DNA of 64,000 nt from Bacteroidaceae bacterium (GTDB taxonomy: Bacteria > Bacteroidota > Bacteroidia > Bacteroidales > Bacteroidaceae): contig JAFTXN010000006.1 in NCBI GenBank assembly GCA_017461605.1, positions 62,001 through 126,000 on the forward strand, given 5' to 3'. The notes under the pieces were generated by a model. The model worked only from the letters and a program-made list of their open reading frames with translations. It had not been told where the DNA came from and did not search any database. The translations under genes and the position numbers were made by a program. Below, piece by piece: positions 9,413 to 18,396 of this stretch. The first letter of the stretch is position 1; every line of letters begins with the position of its first letter.

Positions 9413-11332
9413 ATGAGAAAACCACTATCTATCCTTATCCTCGCCACAGGCCTGCTGTTATGCCAGGCACTGCCCACAGTTGCCCAAAGCATGAGAATAA
9501 AAGTGAAAACACCCGGCACGCTGGCCGAGCGCATCAAGGCAAAAAACAAATACGCCATCACATCGCTCAAAATCAGCGGAGCACTCAATGGCGAGGACAT
9601 CCGAACCCTGCGCGACCTCTGCGGTCGCGACACCTTGGGAAAAGAAACGCCCGGCCGCGTCAGCTATGTGGACTTGCGTGACGTTACGTTCGTGCCCGGC
9701 GGACGTCCGTATTTCTATGCCGACCGCAATTATTCTGTCCGCTCGGCCCACTATTTGCCCGATTGCCTCTTCGATAAGTGCAACAGCTTGGAGAGTGTTG
9801 TGCTGCCCGAACACACCGATACCATCGGAATGTACAGTTTTGCCCATACCGCCCTGCGCGAAGTGCGTGTGCCGGACGATTGCATGGTGCGCATTCACGC
9901 TTTTTACAATTGCCGGCAACTCACGCAGATAGAGCTTGGCCGTATGCCACACACCGACTTCATGTTTTCCGATGCCTTTGCCCAATGCGACGCCATCCGC
10001 AGGGTACGCCTTCACGACATCGACTACGTTGGCGGAGGGTCGTTCTGCAATATGCCTCACTTGGAGGCCGTGGACTTTCGTGGCACGGTGGGACACATCG
10101 ATGGCTACGTCTTTTCCGGCAATCCACGACTGAAAGCCATTCGCTTCCTCGGGAATGTGATCAACACCGGTGGCACACAGTTTGTAGCCGACTGCCCGGA
10201 GCTGACAAGCGTGGAGTTTTGCGGCGTGGTATTCAACACCTATTTCGGAGCCGGGGTAAACACTCCGCAATTCAAGGCATACACCGTGAGCGGCGTTGTG
10301 CTAAATAGCGGAGTGGAAGCCGAACTTCCTGCCTCCACCGCCGCCGAACGAGCCGCCTACAAGGACTGGGAAACGTCCATCAAGCAATCGTGGGAGTGGG
10401 TAGAACGTTGTCTGCAAAGCAACAACATCTTCATGATACGCGTGGCCTGGAACAGCAGCGAAGCCATCCTGAACGCGGCACGCGAACAGGGATTCACGGA
10501 AATGGCTGACCTAATCAGCGAAAAGCGTAGCACTCTGAACACGGATGGCGGAAAGACCTACTTGGAGATACTCCGCGAGTCTGCGCCATACGTTGCCGAA
10601 AACGAGCGCACCGATTTGCCAGCGTTCAAGTATGCCGACGTTTCCGACAGCCTGCTGCAGCGCACACGCCGATACTTCAACACCGACAGCATAGCCGGCA
10701 ACGGAGACGACATCAGCCGTATCAAGAATTTGCTCTCGTGGGTACACAACAACATACGGCACGACGGCAGCTCGGGGTGGCCTAATTGCCATTTCAACGC
10801 CGTCGACCTGTATGAAATCTGCCAAAGAGAAAATCGTGCACTCAACTGCCGATTTATGGCCATCATGCTCAACGAAATGCTACTCTCGGTAGGAATTCCC
10901 GCACGCTACATCGGCTGTCAGTCCAAGCACTACGCCACCGATTCGGACAGCCACGTGATATGCATCGCTTGGAGCGAAAGCCTCGGCAAATGGATATGGG
11001 TGGACCCCACATGGGAGGCCTATGTGACCGATGAGAACGGCATATTGCTACACCCCGGCGAAGTGCGCGAGAGGTTGCAGAAGGGGCTGCCGCTGGCAGT
11101 CAATGAGAATGCTAACTGGAACCACAAGAACCTGACAAGCACGGAGAAATATCTGGAGAACTATATGGCCAAAAATCTCTACATCATCAGTTCGTGCACC
11201 ACGAGTCAGAGCCAAGCCGAAGGACCGGGCAACAATCCGCAAACACCGCAGATAACACTCGTCCCTCAAGGTTTCAAATTCGGAGGACTGACAACGACTG
11301 ACGACAGTTACTTCTGGCAACCGCCTTACTGA
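9413..11332 (+). CDS. Secreted leucine-rich-repeat and transglutaminase-like protein
   Basis: 639 residues from the ATG at 9413; an upstream in-frame TTG at 9386 was rejected because the signal peptide starts at this ATG. Signal peptide about 1-26, ending ALPTVAQS. Residues about 40-300 form BspA-type (LRR_5) repeats, seen as recurring LESVVLPE, REVRVPDD and LKAIRFLG segments. Residues about 400-560 form a transglutaminase-core domain with a visible triad: Cys479 (ALNCRFMA), His514 (DSHVICIAW) and Asp531 (WVDPTWEAY). The protein is therefore likely an exported, possibly surface-attached enzyme of protease or crosslinking type; its substrate is unknown. I see no clear T9SS sorting domain at the C-terminus, which ends in a Pro/Gln-rich tail. 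It is a monocistronic unit with its own terminator. Confidence 0.8.
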   Translation: MRKPLSILILATGLLLCQALPTVAQSMRIKVKTPGTLAERIKAKNKYAITSLKISGALNGEDIRTLRDLCGRDTLGKETPGRVSYVDLRDVTFVPGGRPYFYADRNYSVRSAHYLPDCLFDKCNSLESVVLPEHTDTIGMYSFAHTALREVRVPDDCMVRIHAFYNCRQLTQIELGRMPHTDFMFSDAFAQCDAIRRVRLHDIDYVGGGSFCNMPHLEAVDFRGTVGHIDGYVFSGNPRLKAIRFLGNVINTGGTQFVADCPELTSVEFCGVVFNTYFGAGVNTPQFKAYTVSGVVLNSGVEAELPASTAAERAAYKDWETSIKQSWEWVERCLQSNNIFMIRVAWNSSEAILNAAREQGFTEMADLISEKRSTLNTDGGKTYLEILRESAPYVAENERTDLPAFKYADVSDSLLQRTRRYFNTDSIAGNGDDISRIKNLLSWVHNNIRHDGSSGWPNCHFNAVDLYEICQRENRALNCRFMAIMLNEMLLSVGIPARYIGCQSKHYATDSDSHVICIAWSESLGKWIWVDPTWEAYVTDENGILLHPGEVRERLQKGLPLAVNENANWNHKNLTSTEKYLENYMAKNLYIISSCTTSQSQAEGPGNNPQTPQITLVPQGFKFGGLTTTDDSYFWQPPY

Positions 11333-11349
11333 ACATAGATTCTCACACA

Positions 11350-11399
11350 ATGCAGATGCAGACTCCGGCACACTCGGCGTCTGCATCTGTGCTGTTTTT
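11350..11399 (+). terminator. Terminator of the LRR-transglutaminase gene
   Basis: An 11-bp stem (CAGATGCAGAC with GTCTGCATCTG) followed by a T run. Confidence 0.8.
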
Positions 11400-11487
11400 A
11401 GGGCTGACTGTCGGCATTTGTACCTTCCGACAACTCGCTTCTGCGTGTTTGGGCAGCGCTGTCGGATGTTGTTCCGTTAATTTTTGC

Positions 11488-11495
11488 TAACTTTG
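11488..11495 (+). promoter_or_regulatory. -7 element upstream of the acyl-CoA ligase
   Basis: TAACTTTG, an exact match to the Bacteroidota -7 consensus, 46 bases before the start codon. The nearest upstream TTG (11469-11471) leaves only 16 bp, so the -33 assignment is uncertain. Confidence 0.55.
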
Positions 11496-11541
11496 CAGCC
11501 GCTTCTGCAAATTTCGGAATACAATAATAATACATACACTT

Positions 11542-13443
11542 ATGAAGAAGACCATCGTAGACTTGTTCGAGGCGTCTGTACGCCAATATCCGAACAACAC
11601 CTTCCTACTTGAAAAAACCGGGAAAGCCTTCGAGCCGACCACCTATAAGCAAGTGAAAGAGCAAGTATACCGCCTCGGTGCCGGCCTGCAGGCGCTGGGC
11701 GTAAAGAAAGGCGACACCATGGCGTTGCTCAGCGAAGGCCGCAATTTATGGGTCATCGGCGAGTTGGCCATGTTCTATGCCGGAGCGGTGAACGTGCCTC
11801 TGAGCATCAAGCTCGAGGAGAGCAACGATTTGTTGTTCCGTCTCGTGCATGGCGACGTGAAGTTCATCATGGTGAGCGGCCAACAGCTCAAGAAGGTGCG
11901 TCTCATCAAGAATCAGCTGCCCGAGGTGCGCAACATCATCGTGTTCGACGAACAGGAGAGCTACGAAGCCGGCGAAATTGCCCTCAGCGAAGTGCTGAAG
12001 ATGGGTGACGAGTTCCTGAAGAAGCACACCGAAGACGAATTTCTGGAAGTGGCACGCTCCATTCAGAATGACGACTATGCCACCATCACCTATACCAGCG
12101 GAACCACTGCCGACCCCAAAGGCGTGGTGCTGACACACCGCAACTACACCGCCAACGTGGAACAAGCACTCACGCTGGTGGACATCGACGAAACATGGCG
12201 CACACTTATCATTCTGCCCCTCGACCACTGCTTTGCACACGTGGTAGGTTTCTACATCATGATGTCGGTGGGTGCCACTGCCGCTACCGTACAGGTGGGT
12301 CGCACACCGCTTGAAACACTCAAGAACATCCCCGGAAACATTCGCGAAGTGAAGCCTCACTTCATTCTGAGTGTGCCGGCATTGGCCAAGACCTTCAAGA
12401 AGAACATCGAGCAGGGCATCCGTGCCAAGGGCAAGAACACTGTAAAATTGTTCAACCTCGGTATGCGCATCACGCAAATCTATTACGGTGACAGCAACCT
12501 CGACTCCAAGGGTGTGCGCCTGCTGCTGAAACCTCTCGTGTCGCTCTTCGACAAACTCATCTTCAGCAAGGTGCGTCAGAACTTCGGTGGCGAACTCCGC
12601 TTCTTCATCGGCGGTGGTGCTCTGCTCGACAAGGACTTGCAGAAGTTCTACGTAGGCATCGGCATTCCCATGTACCAAGGTTACGGACTCTCCGAAGCCA
12701 CTCCCGTCATCTCCAGCAACGGCCCCGAGCTCTATCGCTTCGGTTCGAGCGGCAAGTTGGTAAAACCCATCGAGCTGACCATTTGCGACCCCGACGGCCG
12801 CGAGCTGCCCACCGGTGAGATGGGCGAAATCGTGGTGAAAGGTGAGAATGTGATGGCCGGCTACTGGAAAAATCCGGAGTCGACAGCCGAAACCGTACGC
12901 GACGGTCGCCTCTACACCGGAGACCTCGGATATATGTCGGCCGAGGGTTTGCTCTATGTGAAAGGTCGCTTCAAGAGTTTGCTCATCTCGAGCGACGGCG
13001 AGAAATACAGCCCCGAAGGCATTGAGGAAGCACTGGTGGAAAAGTCTCGCTACATCGACCAGGTGATGCTCTACAACAACCAGTCGCCCTTCACCACTGC
13101 CCTCATCGTGCCCAACAAGGAGCAATTGCGCCGCAAGCTCTCACAAAAGGGGCTGACGCTCGACACGGAAGAAGGCCGCAAGGCAGCGTTGCAGAAGCTC
13201 GAATCAGAAGTCAACAAGTTCAAGCGTGGCGGCGAATTCGAGGGAATGTTCCCCGAGCGCTGGCTGCCCAGCAACTTCGCCGTGCTGGCTGAGCCTTTCA
13301 CCGAGCAAAACCAAATGATCAACTCGACCATGAAGATGGTGCGCGGCAAGATTGAGAAAGCCTATGCCGCCCGTCTGGAATTCCTCTATACGGCAGAGGG
13401 AAAACAACTGCTCAACAGCCAAAACCTTGACGCACTGAAATAA
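11542..13443 (+). CDS. AMP-forming long-chain acyl-CoA ligase
   Basis: Activates fatty acids to acyl-CoA through an acyl-adenylate; cytoplasmic or membrane-peripheral. The 633 residues carry the AMP-binding P-loop motif (TSGTTADPKG, about 185-194), the GYGLSEATPV adenylate-binding motif, and the hinge and catalytic core motifs YTGDLGY, KGRFKSLLISSDGEKYSPEGIEEAL. The length and C-terminal features match the bacterial long-chain (FadD15-like) family. The next gene, a small FNT-type channel, starts 12 bases after the stop, so the two are probably one transcript. The pairing hints that the ligase might act on a small acid entering through the channel, but its sequence looks like the long-chain family. 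Confidence 0.88.
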   Translation: MKKTIVDLFEASVRQYPNNTFLLEKTGKAFEPTTYKQVKEQVYRLGAGLQALGVKKGDTMALLSEGRNLWVIGELAMFYAGAVNVPLSIKLEESNDLLFRLVHGDVKFIMVSGQQLKKVRLIKNQLPEVRNIIVFDEQESYEAGEIALSEVLKMGDEFLKKHTEDEFLEVARSIQNDDYATITYTSGTTADPKGVVLTHRNYTANVEQALTLVDIDETWRTLIILPLDHCFAHVVGFYIMMSVGATAATVQVGRTPLETLKNIPGNIREVKPHFILSVPALAKTFKKNIEQGIRAKGKNTVKLFNLGMRITQIYYGDSNLDSKGVRLLLKPLVSLFDKLIFSKVRQNFGGELRFFIGGGALLDKDLQKFYVGIGIPMYQGYGLSEATPVISSNGPELYRFGSSGKLVKPIELTICDPDGRELPTGEMGEIVVKGENVMAGYWKNPESTAETVRDGRLYTGDLGYMSAEGLLYVKGRFKSLLISSDGEKYSPEGIEEALVEKSRYIDQVMLYNNQSPFTTALIVPNKEQLRRKLSQKGLTLDTEEGRKAALQKLESEVNKFKRGGEFEGMFPERWLPSNFAVLAEPFTEQNQMINSTMKMVRGKIEKAYAARLEFLYTAEGKQLLNSQNLDALK

Positions 13444-13455
13444 CAGACACACAGC

Positions 13456-14049
13456 ATGAACACACTGAGATCGTCCATCATGTCGGGCATCGCCATCGGC
13501 ATTGCCGGCATCGGCTTCCTTGCCACACGCGACATCGTGGGAAGCGTGCTCTTCTCCTTCGCACTCATCACCGTGGTAAGCTACAAGCTGAAGCTCTACA
13601 CCGGTACCGCAGGTTTCATCAAGCGCAACGAAGTGCCCTATCTGCTCTACGTGCTTGCCGGCAACCTGGTGGGATGTTTCATCATGGCCCTGCTGGCACG
13701 ATGCTCCCCACTCGAGCTGCAGGCCTCGGCACAAAACCTGCTCGAAGGGCGCTTGGCCACCGGCCCGCTGCGCGGCGGACTGCTGGCCATCGGCTGCGGA
13801 TTTATCATGACCACGGCTGTGACCTTTGCGCGTAAGGGCAACAACCTCCCACTGTTGGTCGGTGTGCCCCTCTTCATCACCTGCGGATTTCCCCACTGCG
13901 CTGCCGATGCTTTCTTCTACATGACGGCTCCGTTCGAGTTTTGGGGCGAACATCTCGGCGAGATTCTCACGTTCTACGTCAGCATTGTCCTTGGTAATTT
14001 CGTGGGTTGCAACGCCTACCGCTGGGTGATGGGCAGCAATCCGGAGTAA
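13456..14049 (+). CDS. Short formate/nitrite transporter (FNT) family channel
   Basis: A polytopic inner-membrane protein of 197 residues with about six hydrophobic segments. It keeps FNT hallmarks: an LYTGTAGF-like segment after the second helix, AGNLVGCF, and a C-terminal GNFVGCNAY that repeats the GNxxG pattern. An FPHCAADAFFY segment sits where FNT proteins carry their conserved central His-Ser region. At about 200 residues it is clearly shorter than FocA/NirC (about 270). The substrate is therefore uncertain; small monocarboxylates are the family norm. It follows the acyl-CoA ligase by 12 bases and is probably co-transcribed with it. Family assignment is moderate. Confidence 0.7.
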   Translation: MNTLRSSIMSGIAIGIAGIGFLATRDIVGSVLFSFALITVVSYKLKLYTGTAGFIKRNEVPYLLYVLAGNLVGCFIMALLARCSPLELQASAQNLLEGRLATGPLRGGLLAIGCGFIMTTAVTFARKGNNLPLLVGVPLFITCGFPHCAADAFFYMTAPFEFWGEHLGEILTFYVSIVLGNFVGCNAYRWVMGSNPE

Positions 14050-14080
14050 GCCGAAACATACACAAGGTTTTCAGATATTC

Positions 14081-14135
14081 GAGAGCCGGTTTGCCGAACA
14101 CCCATGCGGTGTTTATGCAAATCGGCTCTCTTTGC
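14081..14135 (+). terminator. Possible terminator after the FNT gene
   Basis: Stem GAGAGCCG / CGGCTCTC with a 34-base loop and only a short T run. Confidence 0.4.
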
Positions 14136-14228
14136 GTATTTCTCCCCACGAACGATAAATCTTCACAGGCGCATCTCTTAATTTCTTACGAGAAATCTCT
14201 GTTTTTCCAACAGCGGTCTCATGAAAAG

Positions 14229-14306
14229 TGGCAGGCCTTGCCAAAAAACTGGCAGGCCTTGCCACTTTTTTGGCAAGGCCTGCCAGTAAATCTGCCACGC
14301 CTCGGA
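14229..14306. repeat. 21-bp-period array (locus 2): palindromic GGCAGGCCTTGCC units
   Basis: TGGCAGGCCTTGCCA at 14229 and 14250 and TGGCAAGGCCTGCCA at 14271, exactly 21 bp apart, with A or T hexamer-like spacers. A decayed fourth unit begins at about 14292. Each word is itself an imperfect palindrome. The word differs from that at locus 1 but the period and spacers are the same. The closest relative in the window is 48586-48642. Confidence 0.88.
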
Positions 14307-14361
14307 AATTTGGCTGAAACCGAGCGATAATTTACACAAAGGGTTGGCAGATTTGTCTGAC

Positions 14362-14402
14362 AAAAGAAAAAGCCGATGCAACCATGATGGCTGCACCGGC
14401 TA
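14362..14402 (-). terminator. Terminator of the DEAD-box helicase gene
   Basis: On the minus strand, a 13-bp stem with two G-U pairs and a 5-base loop, then TTTTCTTTT. It lies 43 bases after the stop codon. Confidence 0.8.
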
Positions 14403-14443
14403 TGGGTGGATGATGTTTTAACGGCTCGTTAACGGGGCATCAA

Positions 14444-15961
14444 TCACTCTGCCGCAGGGCTTTCTCCTTTGCTGCCGTTTCCTCTGCGGTGGTGACGCCC
14501 TCCGCGATGGCGACGGCGTGATTTCTCTTTCGGAGTCTGTCCTTCGGAAGTGCTTTTCGCAGCCTCATCCTTTGTGGAGGCTTTGTTCGAAGCGGCATCG
14601 GTGTTTTGGTTCGAATGAGGAGTCTCATCACGCTTGCCATGTTGCTTTTTCCCTTGCCGTTTCTTATCGTTGCGCGAGTGAGCACCGGACTTACCACGTC
14701 CCCTGCCGCGTCCCGACCGACGTTCGCGACCTTGTTCGGAAGTGGCGGCTGCAGGTTGTTCCAAGCCCTCGGGCAATGGCTCGCGCGGCACCTTCTCCTC
14801 CAACAAGCGTTCGATGGATGCCAACGCAGGGCGGTCCTTCTCGCCCACCAAGGTGTAAGCCTTACCTTCGCGACCGGCACGCGCCGTTCGGCCGATGCGG
14901 TGCACATAGTCCTCGGGGTCGCGTGGCGCGTCGAAGTTTACCACCATCGTGATGTCGTCGATGTCAATGCCGCGTGCCACGATGTCGGTTGCCACAAGGA
15001 TGTCGATTTGTCGCGCCTTGAACTTGTTCATCACCTCATCACGGTCCTTTTGCTCCAAGTCGGAGTGCATGGCCGCCACGTTGTAGCCCGCTTTCAGCAA
15101 GTTGAGGTGCATTTCTTTCACCTTGACTTTGGACGATGCGAATACAATGACGCGTTCCGGCTTCTTGAGAGAGAAAATATGCTTAAGGATGGCAAACTTA
15201 TCACGCTCCTTGCAAACAAACACACGTTGGTCGATCTTCTCTGCCGGCTTCGACACCGCAATTCGTACCTCGACGGGATTGTGCATGATATCGCGAGCCA
15301 AAGCGTTGATCTTCTCCGGCATGGTGGCGGAAAAGAGGATGGTTTGTCGCTCCTTGGGCAGACATTTCACTATCTGCATGATGTCGTCGCTGAATCCCAT
15401 ATCAAGCATACGGTCGGCCTCATCGAGCACAAAGTGGGTGGTGCGGCTGAGGTCGAGCGTGCCGAGGCTGAGGTGTGTAATCAGTCGGCCGGGCGTGGCA
15501 ATCACCACATCGGCTCCACGCGTCAGGCCCCGACGTTCCTGCTCGTATCGCACACCATCGTTGCCTCCATACACCGCCACGCCATTGATGTTCATATAAT
15601 AGGCAAAGCCCTGCATGGCTTGATCAATCTGACGTGCCAACTCACGGGTTGGTGCCATAATCAGACAGTTCACCGCGTCGGTAGGATGTTCACGAGTGCG
15701 CAAGAGTGTGAGCAGCGGCAAGAGATAGGCCGCTGTCTTTCCTGTTCCCGTCTGCGCGATGCCGATGAGGTCGCGTCCCTCCAGCAGAGGGGGGATGCAC
15801 TTTTCCTGCACCGGCGTACAGCGGTCGAAACGCATATCATAGAGTGCATCGAGCACGTCGTCGTGCAGCGGAAGATCATAGAAGGAGGTAGCCTCTTGGG
15901 CCTCCGCTTCTGATTTCTCCTGAGGCATCGGGAGGTTGTTTATATCTTTTTCAGAATTCAT
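14444..15961 (-). CDS. DEAD-box ATP-dependent RNA helicase with basic C-terminal tail
   Basis: Unwinds RNA duplexes, probably in ribosome assembly or mRNA decay. The 505 residues contain the Q motif (FDRCTPVQ), motif I AQTGTGKT, Ia PTRELARQ, II DEAD in VLDEADRML, III SAT, and motif VI HRIGRTARAGREG. The last 120 or so residues are a disordered tail rich in Arg, Gly, Lys and His, typical of RhlE-like proteins that bind RNA through the tail. The ATG at 15961 was chosen; a GTG 24 codons upstream overlaps the end of the preceding gene and adds nothing conserved. The gene sits at the end of the lon-tgt-lptG cluster, 71 bases after the permease stop. Confidence 0.92.
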   Translation of the reverse strand: MNSEKDINNLPMPQEKSEAEAQEATSFYDLPLHDDVLDALYDMRFDRCTPVQEKCIPPLLEGRDLIGIAQTGTGKTAAYLLPLLTLLRTREHPTDAVNCLIMAPTRELARQIDQAMQGFAYYMNINGVAVYGGNDGVRYEQERRGLTRGADVVIATPGRLITHLSLGTLDLSRTTHFVLDEADRMLDMGFSDDIMQIVKCLPKERQTILFSATMPEKINALARDIMHNPVEVRIAVSKPAEKIDQRVFVCKERDKFAILKHIFSLKKPERVIVFASSKVKVKEMHLNLLKAGYNVAAMHSDLEQKDRDEVMNKFKARQIDILVATDIVARGIDIDDITMVVNFDAPRDPEDYVHRIGRTARAGREGKAYTLVGEKDRPALASIERLLEEKVPREPLPEGLEQPAAATSEQGRERRSGRGRGRGKSGAHSRNDKKRQGKKQHGKRDETPHSNQNTDAASNKASTKDEAAKSTSEGQTPKEKSRRRHRGGRHHRRGNGSKGESPAAE

Positions 15962-16032
15962 CAAAAGGTTATTTGTCAATAATAAAATCAAGGCCGAAGT
16001 TCCGGCATGGAGATTCGACCCGCAAGAGTCCA

Positions 16033-17244
16033 CTACTGCGGCGTACGCTTATAAAGGAAGAATGCTATGATGGCAAACAAGATATTGGGAATCCATACCG
16101 AAATCATGGCCGGCCATCCTGCATTGATGGCGAACGAGGCTGAAACGGTTTGGAAGAAGATGTACGAGAAGCTCAGTGCCAATCCCAATCCGATGGAAGC
16201 ACCCATACCGCCCTTGCGCTTCTCACACGAGAGCGAAACTCCGATGAGCGTCAATATGAATGCGGCAAAGGGCATGGCAAAACGCTTGTGATATTCCACC
16301 TCAAAGGTGCTGATGCCCGATGCACCGCGCATCTTTTGCTTGTCGATAAATTCGGAGAGTTCGGGAAGCGTCATGGTCTCCTGCAGACCGCGTGTGTAGA
16401 AGAAATCACGCGGCTCCATCATTATAATAGTGTCTATGCGTTCGCCCGAAGTGATTTTCTCGCGCATGCCTTTGAGTGTTCGGATGCGGTAGTTGCGCAA
16501 CGTCCACGAATAACGGCGTTCGGAAAGCGTGTCATACTGGATGGTCTGCGCCGTCATGTGTGAAACAAGTTTCTTATTGGAGAACTTGTCCAGCGAAAAG
16601 CCGTAGCCGGACTTCGTTCGGTTGTCGAAATGCGTGATGTAAGCCACCACACCCGTGTCCACCTGCATCTGAATATTCTCCAGCGCATCCGGCCTTTTCT
16701 TCTTGATATAGGCATTTTCGAAATTCACCTTCGCCACATTGCCGTGCGGAATGACATAAGCCCCCAACACAAAGGAGATGACGGCGATAAGCGCTGCCGA
16801 AATCATGTAAGGGCGCAACAAACGTCGGAAACTCATTCCGGCAGATTTCATGGCAATGATTTCGGAGTTGTCAGCCAGTTTGCAAGTGAAGAAAATCACT
16901 GCGATGAAGACAAAAAGCGGACTGAAAAGATTGGAATAGTATGGGATGAAGTTCAGATAGTAGTCCGTAAGCACACGCTGCATCGGCACATGACTTTGCG
17001 TCAACTTATCAATCTTCTCATTGAAGTCGAAAATAATGGAGATGGTGATGATGATGGCAATCAAGAAGATGTAGGTGGTCAGAAACTTCTTGATGATGTA
17101 TCGGTCGATGCGGTTCACTCTCAGGAGTCGAAAGAGCGGAGCGAAACAAAGCTTCAGCACATACCCAAGCGCCTTTCCCACCCTGCGGCATCCGCTTGCC
17201 ATGCAGCGGAACACTCGCTTCGTTTTCTCAAACTTGACTCCCAT
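16033..17244 (-). CDS. LptF/LptG-family permease for lipopolysaccharide export
   Basis: A polytopic inner-membrane subunit of the Lpt ABC transporter, which lifts lipopolysaccharide out of the inner membrane. 403 residues: three N-terminal membrane segments (about 55-165), a large periplasmic jellyroll domain (about 170-300) and three C-terminal segments (about 315-400). The conserved LptF/G-type motif after the first helix is visible as IFDFNEKIDKL. There are about 40 extra basic residues before the usual start (MLRVNRID-like region), so an internal start is possible. It starts 21 bases after tgt and belongs to the lon-tgt cluster. Whether it is LptF or LptG cannot be decided from sequence alone. 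Confidence 0.88.
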   Translation of the reverse strand: MGVKFEKTKRVFRCMASGCRRVGKALGYVLKLCFAPLFRLLRVNRIDRYIIKKFLTTYIFLIAIIITISIIFDFNEKIDKLTQSHVPMQRVLTDYYLNFIPYYSNLFSPLFVFIAVIFFTCKLADNSEIIAMKSAGMSFRRLLRPYMISAALIAVISFVLGAYVIPHGNVAKVNFENAYIKKKRPDALENIQMQVDTGVVAYITHFDNRTKSGYGFSLDKFSNKKLVSHMTAQTIQYDTLSERRYSWTLRNYRIRTLKGMREKITSGERIDTIIMMEPRDFFYTRGLQETMTLPELSEFIDKQKMRGASGISTFEVEYHKRFAMPFAAFILTLIGVSLSCEKRKGGMGASIGLGLALSFSYIFFQTVSASFAINAGWPAMISVWIPNILFAIIAFFLYKRTPQ

Positions 17245-17265
17245 GATTGTATCTTCCTTATATAA

Positions 17266-18396
17266 TTATAGCCTACGCATGAGGCGTTCCACCATTTCAG
17301 CCTTCCACGTCACAAAGGTGTTGTTCAGAATTTGGCGACGCGCTTCACCCACCAGCCACAAGTAGAATGCAAGATTGTGAATGCTGGCTATCTGCATGGC
17401 CAGCAACTCCTTGGCCTTGAACAAATGGTGCAGATATGCCTTCGAGTACTGCAAGTCTGCACTGCAGTGCCCGGCAGGATCTACCGGCGAGAAGTCGGTA
17501 GCCCATTTGGCATTGCGCATATTCATCACTCCCTCGGCCGTAAACAGCATCGCATTGCGCCCGTTTCGGGTCGGCATCACGCAGTCGAACATATCCACTC
17601 CGCGCTCGATGGCTTCAAGGATATTGACCGGCGTTCCCACTCCCATGAGATAGCGCGGGCGGTCCTTCGGCAGGATGTCGTTGACGACTTCTATCATCTC
17701 ATACATCACAGGTGCCGGCTCGCCCACCGCCAAACCTCCGATGGCGTATCCGTCGGCATCAAACTGTGTGACAAAGTCAGCGCTCTCGCGACGCAAATCC
17801 TTGTAGACGCATCCCTGAACAATCGGGAAGAGCGACTGACTATAGCCATACTTGGGTTCGGTTTCGTTGAAACGCTTTTCGCATCTTTTCAGCCAATCGT
17901 GCGTCAGCGCCAAACTCTTTTTGGCATATTGATAGTCGGCGGTTCCGGGTGGGCACTCGTCGAAGGCCATCATGATGTCGGCACCGATGGTTCGCTCGAT
18001 GTCCATCACGCCTTCGGGCGTAAAGAAGTGCTTGCTTCCGTCGATGTGTGAGCGAAATTCGCAGCCCTCTGCACTGAGTTTACGAATGCCTGTCAGCGAG
18101 AATACCTGAAATCCGCCGCTATCCGTAAGCATCGGCCGATCGAAGCCATTGAACTTGTGTAATCCGCCGGCCTTTTCCAACACATCCAATCCCGGACGCA
18201 GATACAGATGGTAGGTGTTGCCCAAGATGATTTGTGCCTTCACCTCGTCCTTAATTTCGTGCAGATGCACTCCCTTCACACTCCCCAATGTTCCGACGGG
18301 CATGAAGATGGGTGTCTCGATGCATCCGTGGTCGGTGGTGATGTGTCCGGCACGTGCTGCACAGCCGGCATCGGTATGTTGCAATTGGAATTTCAT
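17266..18396 (-). CDS. tgt: tRNA-guanine transglycosylase (queuine/preQ1 insertion)
   Basis: Exchanges guanine 34 for preQ1 in tRNAs with GUN anticodons, on the queuosine pathway. The 376 residues have the acid/base segment [12 protein letters not shown] (Asp92), the GGLAVGE recognition loop, and [15 protein letters not shown] (268-282) containing the nucleophilic Asp. In the zinc region the usual C-x-C-x2-C is replaced: the equivalents are Gly309, Cys311 and Asp314, although the distal His340 is present. Zinc binding may therefore be lost or altered. The start codon overlaps the lon stop in ATGA, indicating translational coupling. The length is normal for the family. Confidence 0.95.
   Translation of the reverse strand: MKFQLQHTDAGCAARAGHITTDHGCIETPIFMPVGTLGSVKGVHLHEIKDEVKAQIILGNTYHLYLRPGLDVLEKAGGLHKFNGFDRPMLTDSGGFQVFSLTGIRKLSAEGCEFRSHIDGSKHFFTPEGVMDIERTIGADIMMAFDECPPGTADYQYAKKSLALTHDWLKRCEKRFNETEPKYGYSQSLFPIVQGCVYKDLRRESADFVTQFDADGYAIGGLAVGEPAPVMYEMIEVVNDILPKDRPRYLMGVGTPVNILEAIERGVDMFDCVMPTRNGRNAMLFTAEGVMNMRNAKWATDFSPVDPAGHCSADLQYSKAYLHHLFKAKELLAMQIASIHNLAFYLWLVGEARRQILNNTFVTWKAEMVERLMRRL

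Larger units (their letters stand above)
14050..14443. other. Convergent intergenic region FNT gene/DEAD-box helicase
   Basis: About 390 bases containing a weak plus-strand hairpin (14081-14135), the 21-bp-period array at 14229-14306 and the minus-strand helicase terminator (14362-14402). No gene is seen. Confidence 0.65.

Noticed and set aside
15961..16033. GTG start for the DEAD-box helicase, 24 codons upstream
   Set aside because: The extra residues are hydrophobic and unlike helicase N-termini, and the codon overlaps the stop region of the upstream permease; the ATG at 15961 gives the expected start.
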